Below are positions 36,352 through 45,131 of a stretch of 64,000 bases of DNA, one piece after another. The DNA comes from Mesorhizobium comanense. Its GTDB lineage: Bacteria; Pseudomonadota; Alphaproteobacteria; Rhizobiales; Rhizobiaceae. Both the position numbers and the translations under genes were made by a program. The notes beneath the pieces were generated by a model. The model was not told where the DNA came from. It searched no databases and worked only from the letters and a program-made list of their open reading frames with translations. Each line of letters opens with the position of its first letter. Position 1 is the stretch's first letter. The DNA lies in assembly GCF_005503535.1 (NCBI RefSeq), contig NZ_SCNN01000001.1:682001-746000 (forward strand), in the 5' to 3' direction.

Positions 36352-36603
36352 CTATTTTGCGAGCTCGTCGCCTTTGACCGGTGGCTTGCCCTTACCGGCA
36401 CGCTTGAGGATGTCGAACGCCTTGGGAAGGTCCGCGCGCGACGCGCGTTCCTGGAAATAGCTCTCCACCCTGAGCGCCGACAGTTTCTCGGCAACGGCCA
36501 CGTTGATGAATTGATTGAGCGCCACACCCTCGTCTTCCGCTACCTTGCGCGCTTCATCGAGAAGCGACTGCTGAAGCCGCAGCGCGAAATTGCTCTTCCT
36601 CAT
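36352..36603 (-). CDS. Ribbon-helix-helix / HicB-like antitoxin
   Basis: An 83-residue protein starting MRKSNFALRLQQSLLDEARK, a short strand followed by two helices typical of RHH/HicB-like antitoxins that pair with PIN toxins. ALNQFINVAVAEKLSALR forms the second helix. The ATG at 36603 overlaps the stop of an upstream reading frame that ends a PIN-domain toxin, so the two were once coupled. Because the toxin is truncated, the antitoxin is probably an orphan. It lies between the two tRNA-Gly-like repeats. Confidence 0.75.
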   Translation of the reverse strand: MRKSNFALRLQQSLLDEARKVAEDEGVALNQFINVAVAEKLSALRVESYFQERASRADLPKAFDILKRAGKGKPPVKGDELAK

Positions 36604-36770
36604 TTGTCTTTCTCCGGTCTTTTCCATGCTTCTCCAGGCGACAAGAGCTCTATTCCAAAACGGATTCCCGCCTGGTCGAAGTGACGGATGTTGAACGTCA
36701 CGATCGCATCGGCCTGTCCGTTGACCGCCGCTTCGAGCACCATATCGTCATCCTGATCGCGGTCGAAGAG
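36600..36770 (-). pseudogene. C-terminal fragment of a PIN-domain toxin
   Basis: The minus strand encodes about 57 residues including RDQDDDMVLEAAVNGQADAI and VTFNIRHFDQAGIRFGIELL, ending PEKDK. This matches the last third of PIN-family toxins (vRDPDDDmvLeaAv...ADaIVTfN pattern), ribonucleases of toxin-antitoxin systems. Upstream of about 36770 the similarity stops, with no start codon and no N-terminal catalytic DTN motif, so the 5' part is lost. The stop overlaps the antitoxin start. Confidence 0.65.
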
Positions 36771-36781
36771 GCGATCTCGGA

Positions 36782-36886
36782 AAGACGCGCCTTGCCGATG
36801 CGCGAATCATTCGTCGTTACGTCGGCCGCCGAGCCGCGATCAAAGAGAAGATCCGCAGGCTCAACGAGGCCGGATCGAGAACATAG
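36782..36886 (+). other. Protein-like tail without a start, possible decayed gene
   Basis: The plus frame ending at the TAG at 36884 reads KTRLADARIIRRYV then GRRAAIKEKIRRLNEAGSRT, a helical basic tail that looks coding in composition. No start or longer frame supports it, and I cannot name a family. It lies inside the putative element remnant. Confidence 0.2.
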
Positions 36887-36958
36887 GCTGTAAAACCACC
36901 TGTAAAACCAACCATCGCGATGGCGGGCGGCTCAGGCTCAAACCCTCGGCCGGCGTGC

Positions 36959-37032
36959 TGGAGCGGGTAGCGGGAATCGAACCCGCGCGTTCAGCTTGGG
37001 AAGCTGACAGGCTACCATTACATCATACCCGC
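36959..37032 (-). tRNA. tRNA-Gly(CCC)
   Basis: The minus strand folds as a full 74-nt tRNA: acceptor GCGGGTA / TACCCGC, D arm with ATGGTAG, anticodon stem TCAGC / GCTGA with loop TTCCCAA (anticodon CCC), T arm with GGTTCGATTCC, and an encoded CCA. It reads glycine codon GGG. Its 3' half is duplicated at 36101-36146. Confidence 0.97.
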
Positions 37033-37107
37033 GCTGCAGCCTCGTTATCATGACGGCACGGCTCCGGGCAATCGCAAAACCGGCCGCGTATTGCGGGTCA
37101 TGACGGT

Positions 37108-39015
37108 TCACCGTGTGACGGTCGGCGCTTGTTCCCCGACCTTGGCGACGTCGCCGCCGGTGGCAAAGCTTGGCCAGTATTTCGAGATGGCGAGCGTCGC
37201 GCCAGCGGAAGAGAAATGACCATAGTCGAAATAGAGGAATTGCCTGGTGCCGGCATCGGCATAGGAACAGCCGGCGGTGTCGCACAGATAGGCCAGCGGA
37301 TCGATGAAGGTCGCGCCCCTGGTGAACGGCAGCACATGTTTGTTGATGTCGGGGTCCATGGCCATCGGCCAGGATGTGTTGGCGACATGCTCCTGCCTGG
37401 CGAAGAAGGCGATCTTCTGGACGTCGGCGATGAATTCGGGCGATTGGCCGATGACATAGACCTTGACTCCCATGTCGCGCAGCCGGTCTATCGTCTTCTG
37501 CAGCCCGTCAAAGCCCCTGGCCTGATAGTCGGTCCACCGGCCGCTGAGGATCACCGCCTGGATGTTGGCATCGCGGATGATCTGCAGTGCCCGCTCGTTG
37601 AAGCGCGTGCAGGCCGGCCGGGCATAGGAGAAATAGGAAAGGTTGGGCGGGCAGCCGGCATAGGTGTACTGGACGATGTTGGCCTGGATTTTCTGCGCAT
37701 TGGCCTCCAGCCCCGACACATAATGGGCGGCGAAGGAATCGCCCCACAGCAGCACATTCGTGGGAAAGCCGTGCGTGCGGGTGCAATCGGCGAGGTTCCA
37801 TCTTTCGATCGAGGTTTCGCCCTCGTTGAAGCAGACGCCGTTGCGCCAGTCTCCCACCAGGATCCGCTCCCGCGAGAAATCGGGGAACCTCTGCGGAAAG
37901 CCGTTGCCCAGCGTGCCGGCCAGCCCCCCGGCGCACAGCAGGACGATCGCCGTCGCCGAAAAGGCAAAAATGGGCAGCGGCGCGGTGAAGGCGTGCTTCT
38001 GGCGGAAAGGCTGCTCGACGTATTTCCACGAGAAGGCCGCCAGGGCGAAGCTCGCCACAGTCATGGCGGCGATCGTCGGAACCGAGACGGCTTGCAACGA
38101 GAGATAGTGGACGAACGAATTGATCGGCCAGTGAACGAGATAGAGCGAGTAGGAGATGAGACCGATCCAGACCAGCGGGGCCAGCCGAAGCACCTGCGTG
38201 GCCATCGGCGCCGGCCGGTCCTTGTGCTCCTGTCCCGCATAGATGAGCAGCGCCGTTCCGACGCAGGGGAAGAGGGCATTGTAGCCCGGGAACGGATCGC
38301 TCTCCGAGATCGTCAGCAAGCCGAACGCAATCAGGCCAAAGCCGGCGACGCCGATCAGTTCGGCCGCCAGCCGGCTGGCCGGCGCCGGCGGCTTCTTCAG
38401 CATCAGCATGGCGCCCAGCGCCAACTCCCAGATGCGTGTCGGCAGGAGGTAGAAGCCGGCGGTCGGCGCCAGCGACGTTGCCATGATCGCCAGCGCGAAG
38501 CTGGCTATTGCGATCGGCAGCAAGATCGTCAGCCAGCGCTTCGAGGCATAGCGGTAGATCAGGTACACCAGGATCGGGGCGAAGATGTAATACTGCTCCT
38601 CGACCGAAAGCGACCATGTGTGCAGCAGCGGGCGCAGTTCGGCATCGATCGAGAAATAGTTCGTGGTCTTCCAGAAGTAGATGTTCGACCAGAAGGTCGA
38701 GGCCGCGATCACGCTGAGGCTGAATTCGTGCAGGTCCGACGGCAGCAGGATGAACCAGGCCGCGATGCACGACAGTACGATGACGAAAGTCAGCGCCGGC
38801 AGGATGCGCCGCGCGCGGCGCCAGTAGAAACGGGCGATGAACTGGCCGCGCTCGAGATCGTCGAGCAGGCTGCCGCTGATCAGATAGCCCGATATGACGA
38901 AGAAGATATCGACACCGGTGAAGCCGCCGGGAATGGCCGATACGCCGAAATGGAAGAGCACGACGGGCAGCACCGCAACGGCGCGCAGCCCGTCTATGTC
39001 GCGCCTGTAGTTCAT
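37108..39015 (-). CDS. AT3 acyltransferase with SGNH domain (OafA-like)
   Basis: A 635-residue inner-membrane acyltransferase. The N-terminal acyltransferase-3 domain has about ten transmembrane segments and the signatures RRDIDGLRAVAVLPVVLFH, GFTGVDIFFVISGYLIS and RRARRILPAL. The periplasmic SGNH domain (about 430-635) has GDSFAAH with the nucleophilic serine and the closing DYGHFSSAGA with the histidine. Proteins of this design O-acetylate LPS O-antigen, capsule or other glycans. The start at MNYRRDIDG (39015) is preferred over a longer frame. It lies downstream of three Gtr-like genes, 211 bp after the last. Confidence 0.9.
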   Translation of the reverse strand: MNYRRDIDGLRAVAVLPVVLFHFGVSAIPGGFTGVDIFFVISGYLISGSLLDDLERGQFIARFYWRRARRILPALTFVIVLSCIAAWFILLPSDLHEFSLSVIAASTFWSNIYFWKTTNYFSIDAELRPLLHTWSLSVEEQYYIFAPILVYLIYRYASKRWLTILLPIAIASFALAIMATSLAPTAGFYLLPTRIWELALGAMLMLKKPPAPASRLAAELIGVAGFGLIAFGLLTISESDPFPGYNALFPCVGTALLIYAGQEHKDRPAPMATQVLRLAPLVWIGLISYSLYLVHWPINSFVHYLSLQAVSVPTIAAMTVASFALAAFSWKYVEQPFRQKHAFTAPLPIFAFSATAIVLLCAGGLAGTLGNGFPQRFPDFSRERILVGDWRNGVCFNEGETSIERWNLADCTRTHGFPTNVLLWGDSFAAHYVSGLEANAQKIQANIVQYTYAGCPPNLSYFSYARPACTRFNERALQIIRDANIQAVILSGRWTDYQARGFDGLQKTIDRLRDMGVKVYVIGQSPEFIADVQKIAFFARQEHVANTSWPMAMDPDINKHVLPFTRGATFIDPLAYLCDTAGCSYADAGTRQFLYFDYGHFSSAGATLAISKYWPSFATGGDVAKVGEQAPTVTR

Positions 39016-39226
39016 TTGGCCGGTCCGTGCGCCGCGGCCTTCGGTCGTCGTGTGGCTGAGCCTGGCATGCTCGTCATACGGCGGTCCTTCGTCCTGCGAC
39101 AAGATCGTGGCACGGGTCCTGCGGACTGTGCCTTGCAGCATAGTTTTGCTGCACTGCAATATCCGTGTCAAGGCGGATGCCAGGTCTTTGAACGCTGGTG
39201 ACGTCGGGTCGGGAAGCCCGGCCGGC

Positions 39227-40717
39227 TCAGGCGCCGGGCAGGTAGATCACGGCATAGTCGTCCGCATAGGCCCGCTTCCAGCCCAGCTCCGTAAAAAAGG
39301 GAATGCGGGTGTCGTCGGCCGTGAGCAGCGCCCAGCCGATGGCGTATTTCTTCAACTGGGCTTCCAGCAACGGTTTGCCGTCGCTGTGCCCAGTCGCCTC
39401 GTCGGCTTTCGTGAAACCGTTCAGGAACAGCTGGTCCGTCCTGCCGTCGATATAGGTCTTGATGCCATGGAAGATCAGCGTGCCGCCGAAATTGTAGGAA
39501 TTCATGACGTTGCCGGACAGGTGATGGTCGCGTGCGAAGGCAAGGGCGCCGTTGGCCGAAGTCTTGGGGCTCGGCGCGACCTGGTAAGTGCTGCCCAGGA
39601 TGGAGACCGCGCCGATGACCAGCACAGCCACCGCACCGCAGAGCGTGTAGAACCGGCCGGCAAGAAATCTTTCAAGCCCGTCGCGCCTTTCCGCCAGCCA
39701 GGCGCTCGCCGAAAGGGCCGGGTATTGCCGGCCGACTTCGACCGCGACCACCAGCGGAACCAACAGGAAGAACAGGTAGATGAATCGCAGATGCGACAGG
39801 TAGACATGCAAGGTGAAGATGACGAACAGCGCCTTGGCCCAGCCGATCCTCAGCCTTGAGGTCAGCAATCCGAAGAGCGCGAGCAGCATCACGGCCTCCT
39901 GGAGAAGCTCTTCCTGGGCATTGAACGGCCGCCATTCCAGGATCAGCGGCACCGCCTCGTTGCCATAGGCGACGGTCAGCGTGGCCAGGATGGCCTTCAC
40001 GCCATAGGGGTTAAGGAGACTGACCAGCGGGCACAGCAGGCCGAATACCACCCACTTCGCCAGAAGCGCGGGCTTGGACAGGCCGACACGCGCCAGGAGA
40101 TCGAGGCCGGCGAAGGCAGCGATGATGAAGCTGAGCGTGAAGGTGGCGTGCAGGTTCGCCCACAGCACCACCAGCGCGAGCAGCCAGAGCGACGGGGCTT
40201 TCTCGTCCTGCGCGGCGCGAAACAGCATTGCCGTCCACACCACGATGATCGGCAGAGTGAAGATATGCGGGCGGGTCGTATAGATCGGGCTGATCAGGAA
40301 GGCGGCCGCGAATGCCAGGGCGACCGCCAGTATCGGTTTCAGCTCTGCGCTGAGGAACCATCCCAGCAGGAAGACCGCGAGGCAGATCGTGCCGATGATC
40401 AGTGCGGCGACGCCGTTCCAGCCGCCGGCGCTGAAGGCAAGGGCCAGCAGAACCTGTCCCAGCCATTCCTTGGCGATCCAGGGCTGGCCGGCGAAAGTAT
40501 AGGAATAGGTGTCGGCGGTCGGGAACGTCCCGTTTGCCAGGACATCCAGCCCGACCTTCACGTGCCACCAAGTGTCGGGGTCCTGCAGGGTGGCGCCGGC
40601 AAAAGCGGTCAGCACCGTCGCCATCACACAGGCGCCGATCAGGCAGAATATCAGTCTGACGCGTTGTGTGTCGGCGAGCGGCGAGAAGGCTGGAGCGATT
40701 GCGTCCGCGTTGTTCAT
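39227..40717 (-). CDS. Polytopic membrane protein, possible GT-C-type glycosyltransferase (GtrC position)
   Basis: A 496-residue protein with about ten to twelve transmembrane segments. The first periplasmic loop contains LQDPDTWWHVKVGLDVLANG followed by FPTADTYSYTFAGQPWIAKEW, an acidic/aromatic loop reminiscent of GT-C enzymes, where Asp residues of loop 1 are catalytic. A C-terminal periplasmic domain follows. It starts four bases inside gtrA (ATGA overlap) with a GGAGA box. In Gtr systems the third, serotype-specific gene encodes such a polytopic glycosyltransferase; its assignment here rests on position and topology. Confidence 0.7.
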   Translation of the reverse strand: MNNADAIAPAFSPLADTQRVRLIFCLIGACVMATVLTAFAGATLQDPDTWWHVKVGLDVLANGTFPTADTYSYTFAGQPWIAKEWLGQVLLALAFSAGGWNGVAALIIGTICLAVFLLGWFLSAELKPILAVALAFAAAFLISPIYTTRPHIFTLPIIVVWTAMLFRAAQDEKAPSLWLLALVVLWANLHATFTLSFIIAAFAGLDLLARVGLSKPALLAKWVVFGLLCPLVSLLNPYGVKAILATLTVAYGNEAVPLILEWRPFNAQEELLQEAVMLLALFGLLTSRLRIGWAKALFVIFTLHVYLSHLRFIYLFFLLVPLVVAVEVGRQYPALSASAWLAERRDGLERFLAGRFYTLCGAVAVLVIGAVSILGSTYQVAPSPKTSANGALAFARDHHLSGNVMNSYNFGGTLIFHGIKTYIDGRTDQLFLNGFTKADEATGHSDGKPLLEAQLKKYAIGWALLTADDTRIPFFTELGWKRAYADDYAVIYLPGA

Positions 40718-41139
40718 GCCGTCTCCGATGACTTTTCCGCGCCGACGAAGACGAAATGGGCCGAGCCGAGATAGAAGAGGACCGAGTAGACGCAGTTTCC
40801 TGCCAGGTGAACGAACGGATTTTCGATCAGGCCCGCCGACATGGCCGTCATCACCACCGCCAGGTTCGCGGCATAGGCAACCGCGAAGGTGATCGCATAG
40901 CGCATGGCCGTGCCGGGACGAAAGCCGCCGGCGCGGCCGAAGGTCCATTGACGGTTGAGGAAGAAGCCGAGGGCGAGGCCGCAGGCATAGCCTGTCATGT
41001 TGGCGCCGATGTCGCCAAGGCCAAGCCGCAGGCCGGCCAGGATGATCGAATAGCCCAGCGCCGTGTTGAGCAGCCCGACGGCGCCAAACCGCAGCATCCG
41101 CGAAAAGTCGGACGGAAGAAGCGATCGGACACTGTTCAT
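40714..41139 (-). CDS. gtrA: GtrA-family flippase-like membrane protein
   Basis: A 141-residue, four-helix membrane protein of the GtrA family. The typical opening MLRFGAVGLLNTALGYSIIL and the motif LGFFLNRQWTFGR are visible. GtrA is thought to flip or assist flipping of undecaprenyl-phosphate-linked glucose across the inner membrane. It lies 32 bp after the GT2 gene and overlaps the next gene, so the three form one operon. Confidence 0.92.
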   Translation of the reverse strand: MNSVRSLLPSDFSRMLRFGAVGLLNTALGYSIILAGLRLGLGDIGANMTGYACGLALGFFLNRQWTFGRAGGFRPGTAMRYAITFAVAYAANLAVVMTAMSAGLIENPFVHLAGNCVYSVLFYLGSAHFVFVGAEKSSETA

Positions 41140-41171
41140 GGCATTTGCGCTGCGCACGGCCGGACCTTGCC

Positions 41172-42203
41172 TCAACCGCGCGCCGCCCGCTTCACCATCT
41201 CCTGGAGGCGGTGGACAGGCAACTCCTGGTCCTCGGCGGCAACCTGGCTTCGGGATACGATCTCGTTGACGAAATAGAGCGGTCGCCGCTTCGTCTCCAT
41301 ATACATGCGGCCGAGATACTCGCCGAAAATGCCGAGCACCAGGAGCTGGACGCTGCCCAGGATCAGCATGATCGCGGCAAGGCTGGTCCAGCCGGGCAGC
41401 ACATTGCCGACGGACCATTCGAACAGCGTATAGCCAAGCACCACCAGCCCGAGCAGGCCGAACATCATCCCCAGCAGCGAGGCAAAGCGCAGCGGCATGA
41501 TGGAGAAGCTGGTCATGGCGTCCACCGCCAGGAGGACCATCTTCTTCAGCGGGTAATGGGTGGTGCCGGCAAAACGCCGGTGCCGCTCGTAGGGGAAGGC
41601 AACCTGTTTCAGTCCGATCCAGCTCACCATGCCGCGGATGAAACGGTAGCGTTCGGGCATGGCGTTGAGATGGTCGAGCGCCCGGCGGCTCATCAGCCGG
41701 AAGTCTCCGGTGTTCGGCGCGATCTCGACATCGACCATGCGCCTCAGCAGCCGGTAGAACATCGAGGCGGAAGTGAGCTTGAACCAGCTTTCGCCATCGC
41801 GCGTCACCCGCTGCCCGTAGACCACGTCGAAGCCTTCATTCATCTTCGCCATCATCGGGCCAAGCAGTTCGGGCGGGTCCTGGAGATCGGCATCGAGAAT
41901 GAGGATGCGCTGGCCACGGCAGAATTCCAGCCCTGCGGTCAAGGCTATCTGGTGGCCATAGTTGCGGGCGAGGTCCACGGCGACGACGTGATCGTCCTTT
42001 TCGGCCAGATCGAAAATGGCCTCGCGGGTGCCGTCGGTCGCCCCGTCGATCACCAGCACGATCTCGTAGGAAGAACCTTGTTCCAGGCATGCGGCGCTGA
42101 CGCGGCGATGAAGCTCGGCCACTCCGTCGCGCTCATTGTAGCACGGCACGACGACAGACAGCATGACCGCGCGGCGCGCGCCGATTTTTTCCGGTTCCAT
42201 CAA
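41172..42203 (-). CDS. GT2 polyprenyl-phosphate glycosyltransferase (GtrB-like)
   Basis: A 343-residue GT2 enzyme of the GtrB/DPM1 group. The GT-A domain has VVVPCYNERDGVAELHRRV, VIDGATDGT, and the metal-binding ILDADLQDPPEL motif, and SRRALDHLNAMPERYRFIRG follows; two transmembrane helices lie at about 235-300. It makes a polyprenyl-phosphate sugar on the cytoplasmic face. With gtrA and the downstream membrane protein it forms a three-gene glycan-modification system. The sugar is not predictable. Confidence 0.9.
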   Translation of the reverse strand: MMEPEKIGARRAVMLSVVVPCYNERDGVAELHRRVSAACLEQGSSYEIVLVIDGATDGTREAIFDLAEKDDHVVAVDLARNYGHQIALTAGLEFCRGQRILILDADLQDPPELLGPMMAKMNEGFDVVYGQRVTRDGESWFKLTSASMFYRLLRRMVDVEIAPNTGDFRLMSRRALDHLNAMPERYRFIRGMVSWIGLKQVAFPYERHRRFAGTTHYPLKKMVLLAVDAMTSFSIMPLRFASLLGMMFGLLGLVVLGYTLFEWSVGNVLPGWTSLAAIMLILGSVQLLVLGIFGEYLGRMYMETKRRPLYFVNEIVSRSQVAAEDQELPVHRLQEMVKRAARG

Positions 42204-42289
42204 CAGCCTGGCTCCCGCTCAGGCAATGGCAATAGCGGCAATTGGTTAGAAAACAGATAAGCCGGCGGCCGTTGGGCGGCCCGGCACGG

Positions 42290-43723
42290 CTATGAACGGA
42301 TCGGCAGTTCCATGCGGATGCGGGCGCCGCGCCATGAGCCGGCCAGGATCCGGATCGTGCCGTCATGCAGGAGCGCGATCTGCCGGGCAAGATTGAGCCC
42401 CAGTCCCGCCCCGCGCGACAGCGGCTGCAGGCGATAGAAGGGCTGAAAGACGTTCTCATGTTCTTCCGCGGGAATGCCCGGGCCTTCGTCGCGCACCTCG
42501 ATGCCGCCGGTCGCGTCGATCGCGATGGTGATCGTGCCGCTGCCGCCGCCGTGCTCGATCGCGTTGCGCACGAGGTTTGCCAAGGCCCTCTCGATCTGCA
42601 GCACGTTGACCTCGACATGTGCCTTCTGGCGCGACGGCTCGAAGGCAAGATCGTAGCCGGCCTCGATGGCGAGCGGCGCGAAGTCCGCTGCGACCCGGCT
42701 GACGAGATCGTCGAGATCGATGCTCTGGCGCTGGTCTGCCGGACGGTCGAGAAGCTGACGGTCGAGCAATTGCTGCGCAAGGTGCGACAGGCGCTCGATG
42801 TCGTGCAACAGGCGCGCGCTCTGCGGCTCCGGCTTCAGGAGCTCGGCGCGCGTGCGCAGGATGGCGATCGGCGTGCGCAGTTCGTGCGCGGCATCGGTCA
42901 GGAAGCGGTTGTGCCGGTCGTAGCCTTGCGCGAGGCGGGCCAGCGCCTCGTTGAAGGCATTGACCAGCGGCGCGATCTCCTGCGGCACCTGCTTGACCGG
43001 CAATTGCATGGCGCGGGTGCCGATGTCGATGCGAGCCGCCTGGCGCACGGTGTCGACAAGGCCGGCAAGCGAGCGGCGCACGACGGCTGGTGTCGTCACC
43101 AGCGTGGTTGCGCCCATGACCAGGATGATGGGCAGGAGCAGGATCGCGATGACCAGGGCGAGCGCCGGCAAGGCGCGCTCCCAGTTCTTGCTGCCGTCCG
43201 GATTCCGCGCGACCTCGACGGTGGCCGAAATGTTGATCTCGAGCCCGTCCGTTTCCTGGCGCGACGACTGTGTCGCCGCGATGATCTGTACCGTGCCGGC
43301 CTTGGTGGAGGCCTTTTCGATATAGGCCTCCGGCCGCATGTCCTTGTCGGAGAAGCCGATGGTGGCATGGTCCGCCTCGCCGAGCAGGTCGCCGAAGCTC
43401 CTGGTGTAGACATCCGGTATGGTGCCTGACCGGACGCTCTGGCCGCCGCTGTCCCGCACGATGTACCAGACATTGGGGAAGCTCTCGCGGAATTCGGCAA
43501 GCTCCTGCGTCTCACGGACGATCAGCCTGCCGTCCTTGTCGCGGTCGACGGCATCCTTGATCGTCGCGGCCGCCGCCTCATTGTCGATCAGCAGCCTTGG
43601 GTTGGCGATCCACAGCGCCGCCGCGCACAGCACGATGAAGATGAACAGCGTTGCCGCCTGCAGCAGGATCAGCCGCCGCACCAGCACCCATTGCAGCGAG
43701 CGGGTGCGCACCTTCTTCGTCAC
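42290..43723 (-). CDS. OmpR-type sensor histidine kinase
   Basis: A 477-residue two-component kinase. TM1 at about 15-42, a periplasmic sensor of about 145 residues, TM2 at about 186-210, HAMP-like linker, HisKA with H280 in DAAHELRTPIA, N box LVRNAIEHGGG, G1 DEGPGIPAEE and G2 SRGAGLGLNLARQ. The start overlaps the stop of the response regulator gene (ATGA). It lies next to a Gtr-like operon, and a lipoprotein and beta-barrel further upstream, so envelope control is plausible but unproven. Confidence 0.94.
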   Translation of the reverse strand: MTKKVRTRSLQWVLVRRLILLQAATLFIFIVLCAAALWIANPRLLIDNEAAAATIKDAVDRDKDGRLIVRETQELAEFRESFPNVWYIVRDSGGQSVRSGTIPDVYTRSFGDLLGEADHATIGFSDKDMRPEAYIEKASTKAGTVQIIAATQSSRQETDGLEINISATVEVARNPDGSKNWERALPALALVIAILLLPIILVMGATTLVTTPAVVRRSLAGLVDTVRQAARIDIGTRAMQLPVKQVPQEIAPLVNAFNEALARLAQGYDRHNRFLTDAAHELRTPIAILRTRAELLKPEPQSARLLHDIERLSHLAQQLLDRQLLDRPADQRQSIDLDDLVSRVAADFAPLAIEAGYDLAFEPSRQKAHVEVNVLQIERALANLVRNAIEHGGGSGTITIAIDATGGIEVRDEGPGIPAEEHENVFQPFYRLQPLSRGAGLGLNLARQIALLHDGTIRILAGSWRGARIRMELPIRS

Positions 43724-44394
43724 GAGGCGGCTCGCAGCAGGTAGCCAAGGTTGCGGATCGCCCGGATCTCGATGCCGGCGGCGACATCGTCGAGCTTGCG
43801 GCGCAATCGCGAGATGTGCGCATCGAGCGCATTGGAACCTATCTCGTCGTCCAGCGCGTAGACGGCCTCTTCTAACGTGCTGCGCATGATGGTCCGGCCA
43901 GGGCGGCGGATGAGGGTTTCAAGCACCAGGCGTTCGCGCCGCGGCAGGTCCAGCGCCTGATCTTCGATCAGGGCCTCGCGATAACGGAAATCATAGGTGA
44001 GACGGCCGACCATCGTCTGGTTGGCGCGTGAGGTGAAGGAGCGCCGGTGCAGGGCATGCAGCCGGGCCACCAGTTCAACGGTGGCGAAGGGCTTGACCAT
44101 GTAGTCGTCGGCGCCGGCATCGAGCCCAGCGACCCGGTCGTCCAGCCCGCTCATGGCGGTAAGCGCGATGACGGGCACATCGAGATGCAGGGCACGCAGG
44201 CGCGGGATCAGGCTGAGGCCGTCGCCGTCCGGCAGCCGGCGGTCCAGCACAACCGCGTCGTGATGGCCCAGGCGGGCCACCGCCTCGGCGTCGGCCAGTG
44301 TCGCCGCATGGTCGACAATGATGTCCAGGCGCTCCAGCGCGGCCTTCAGCACCGAGGCCATTTCCGGTTCGTCTTCGATCAGCAGGACGCGCAT
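43720..44394 (-). CDS. OmpR/PhoB-family response regulator
   Basis: A 224-residue regulator: receiver with E8-D9, phosphoacceptor D51 in VVLDRRLPDGDG, T in IALTAMS and K in DDYMVKPFA; then a winged-helix domain ending ISRLRRKLDDV and IRAIRNLGYLL. It is the first gene of the pair and overlaps its kinase. It probably autoregulates the pair; no repeated half-sites are obvious upstream. Confidence 0.94.
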   Translation of the reverse strand: MRVLLIEDEPEMASVLKAALERLDIIVDHAATLADAEAVARLGHHDAVVLDRRLPDGDGLSLIPRLRALHLDVPVIALTAMSGLDDRVAGLDAGADDYMVKPFATVELVARLHALHRRSFTSRANQTMVGRLTYDFRYREALIEDQALDLPRRERLVLETLIRRPGRTIMRSTLEEAVYALDDEIGSNALDAHISRLRRKLDDVAAGIEIRAIRNLGYLLRAAS

Positions 44395-44443
44395 CGGCGC
44401 TCTCTTTCAGGGGCGGCGGGAAGTGGCTTCCGGCCGCGGCAAT

Positions 44444-44830
44444 TCATTCGCATTCGAGCTTCGGCTTGCGGAAATTCGTGATGTACCAGCGGCCGCCGGA
44501 AATGCGGGCATAGAATGTATAGAAACACTCCTGCCGTTCGACATAGCCCGGGGTCTCGGTCTCTTCATAGACGGTTCCGTTTTTTGTGTGGCGGACCTCG
44601 CCGCTGGAGGTTCCAGCAACGGCGTTGGTGGACACCTTGCGCCATTGATAGGCGCGTTCGCCCTGGCCGAGATCGACGATCGCCGTTGGCGGACCGTAAT
44701 CCAGAACCACCGATTCAACCGGCTGCCCAATATAGTTCTTCATGATGTCGGACGCACAGCCCGCCAGAACGGCCGCGGCCGCGATGAGGACCATACTGCC
44801 GGTCAGAAGGCCGGCTTTCTTCATGAACAT
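44444..44830 (-). CDS. Putative lipoprotein
   Basis: A 128-residue lipoprotein with a type II signal peptide: KK near the start, a hydrophobic stretch, and lipobox LAGC with the lipidated cysteine at 25. The mature part begins ASDIMKNYIGQPVESVVLDY and has SmpA/BamE-like turns (GQPVESVVLDYGPP and GERAYQWRK) seen in small envelope lipoproteins. The start at 44830 (MFM) or two codons later is equally good. It is 50 bp upstream of the response regulator gene, in the same direction, and may be co-transcribed. Confidence 0.8.
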   Translation of the reverse strand: MFMKKAGLLTGSMVLIAAAAVLAGCASDIMKNYIGQPVESVVLDYGPPTAIVDLGQGERAYQWRKVSTNAVAGTSSGEVRHTKNGTVYEETETPGYVERQECFYTFYARISGGRWYITNFRKPKLECE

Positions 44831-45130
44831 AGGTGATTCCCGTGATCAATATTCACGTGCGGGACCTAGATGGCGAAGATTACATCGACATTGCGACCAG
44901 GCCCGGGAAGGCTTTCTTCAGGAAAGATGCCGGCAACCGGCATGGAAACGGCAAGATCGCGCGATGCTGTTGCGACATCGCGCGATCGAGGTCAGCCATT
45001 CGCCGTGTCTAGATCAGGATGACGTTTCGTCGAATCGCCACCCTGATCCAACTTCTTGTTGGAGCATGATCTCCGGACAAACGGAGACGTTTGTCCAAGA
45101 AAACCGGTTCCCACTTTTCGGGATCATGCT
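44831..45130. other. Gap with intergenic repeat
   Basis: 300 bp with no gene. The left part is ordinary noncoding DNA, probably with the promoter of the lipoprotein gene. The right end holds a palindromic repeat described separately at 45062-45131. Confidence 0.5.
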
Positions 45131-45131
45131 C
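45062..45131. repeat. Rhizobial palindromic repeat (GAGCATGATC type)
   Basis: Outer arms GAGCATGATC / GATCATGCTC (45062-45071 and 45122-45131) enclose an inner dyad GGACAAAC / GTTTGTCC (45075-45082 and 45089-45096). The interior contains AAAACCGGTTCCCACTTTTC, the core I associate with a repeat dispersed in Mesorhizobium intergenic DNA. Its last base is shared with the stop codon of the beta-barrel gene. Confidence 0.75.

Noticed and set aside
36681..36893. A 70-codon plus-strand ORF in the element remnant
   Set aside because: It is antisense to the clear PIN toxin fragment and lacks any motif.
37129..39201. A 690-codon plus-strand frame opposite the acyltransferase gene
   Set aside because: It is the antisense shadow of a real GC-rich gene, rich in Arg, Asp and Gln and without recognisable domains.
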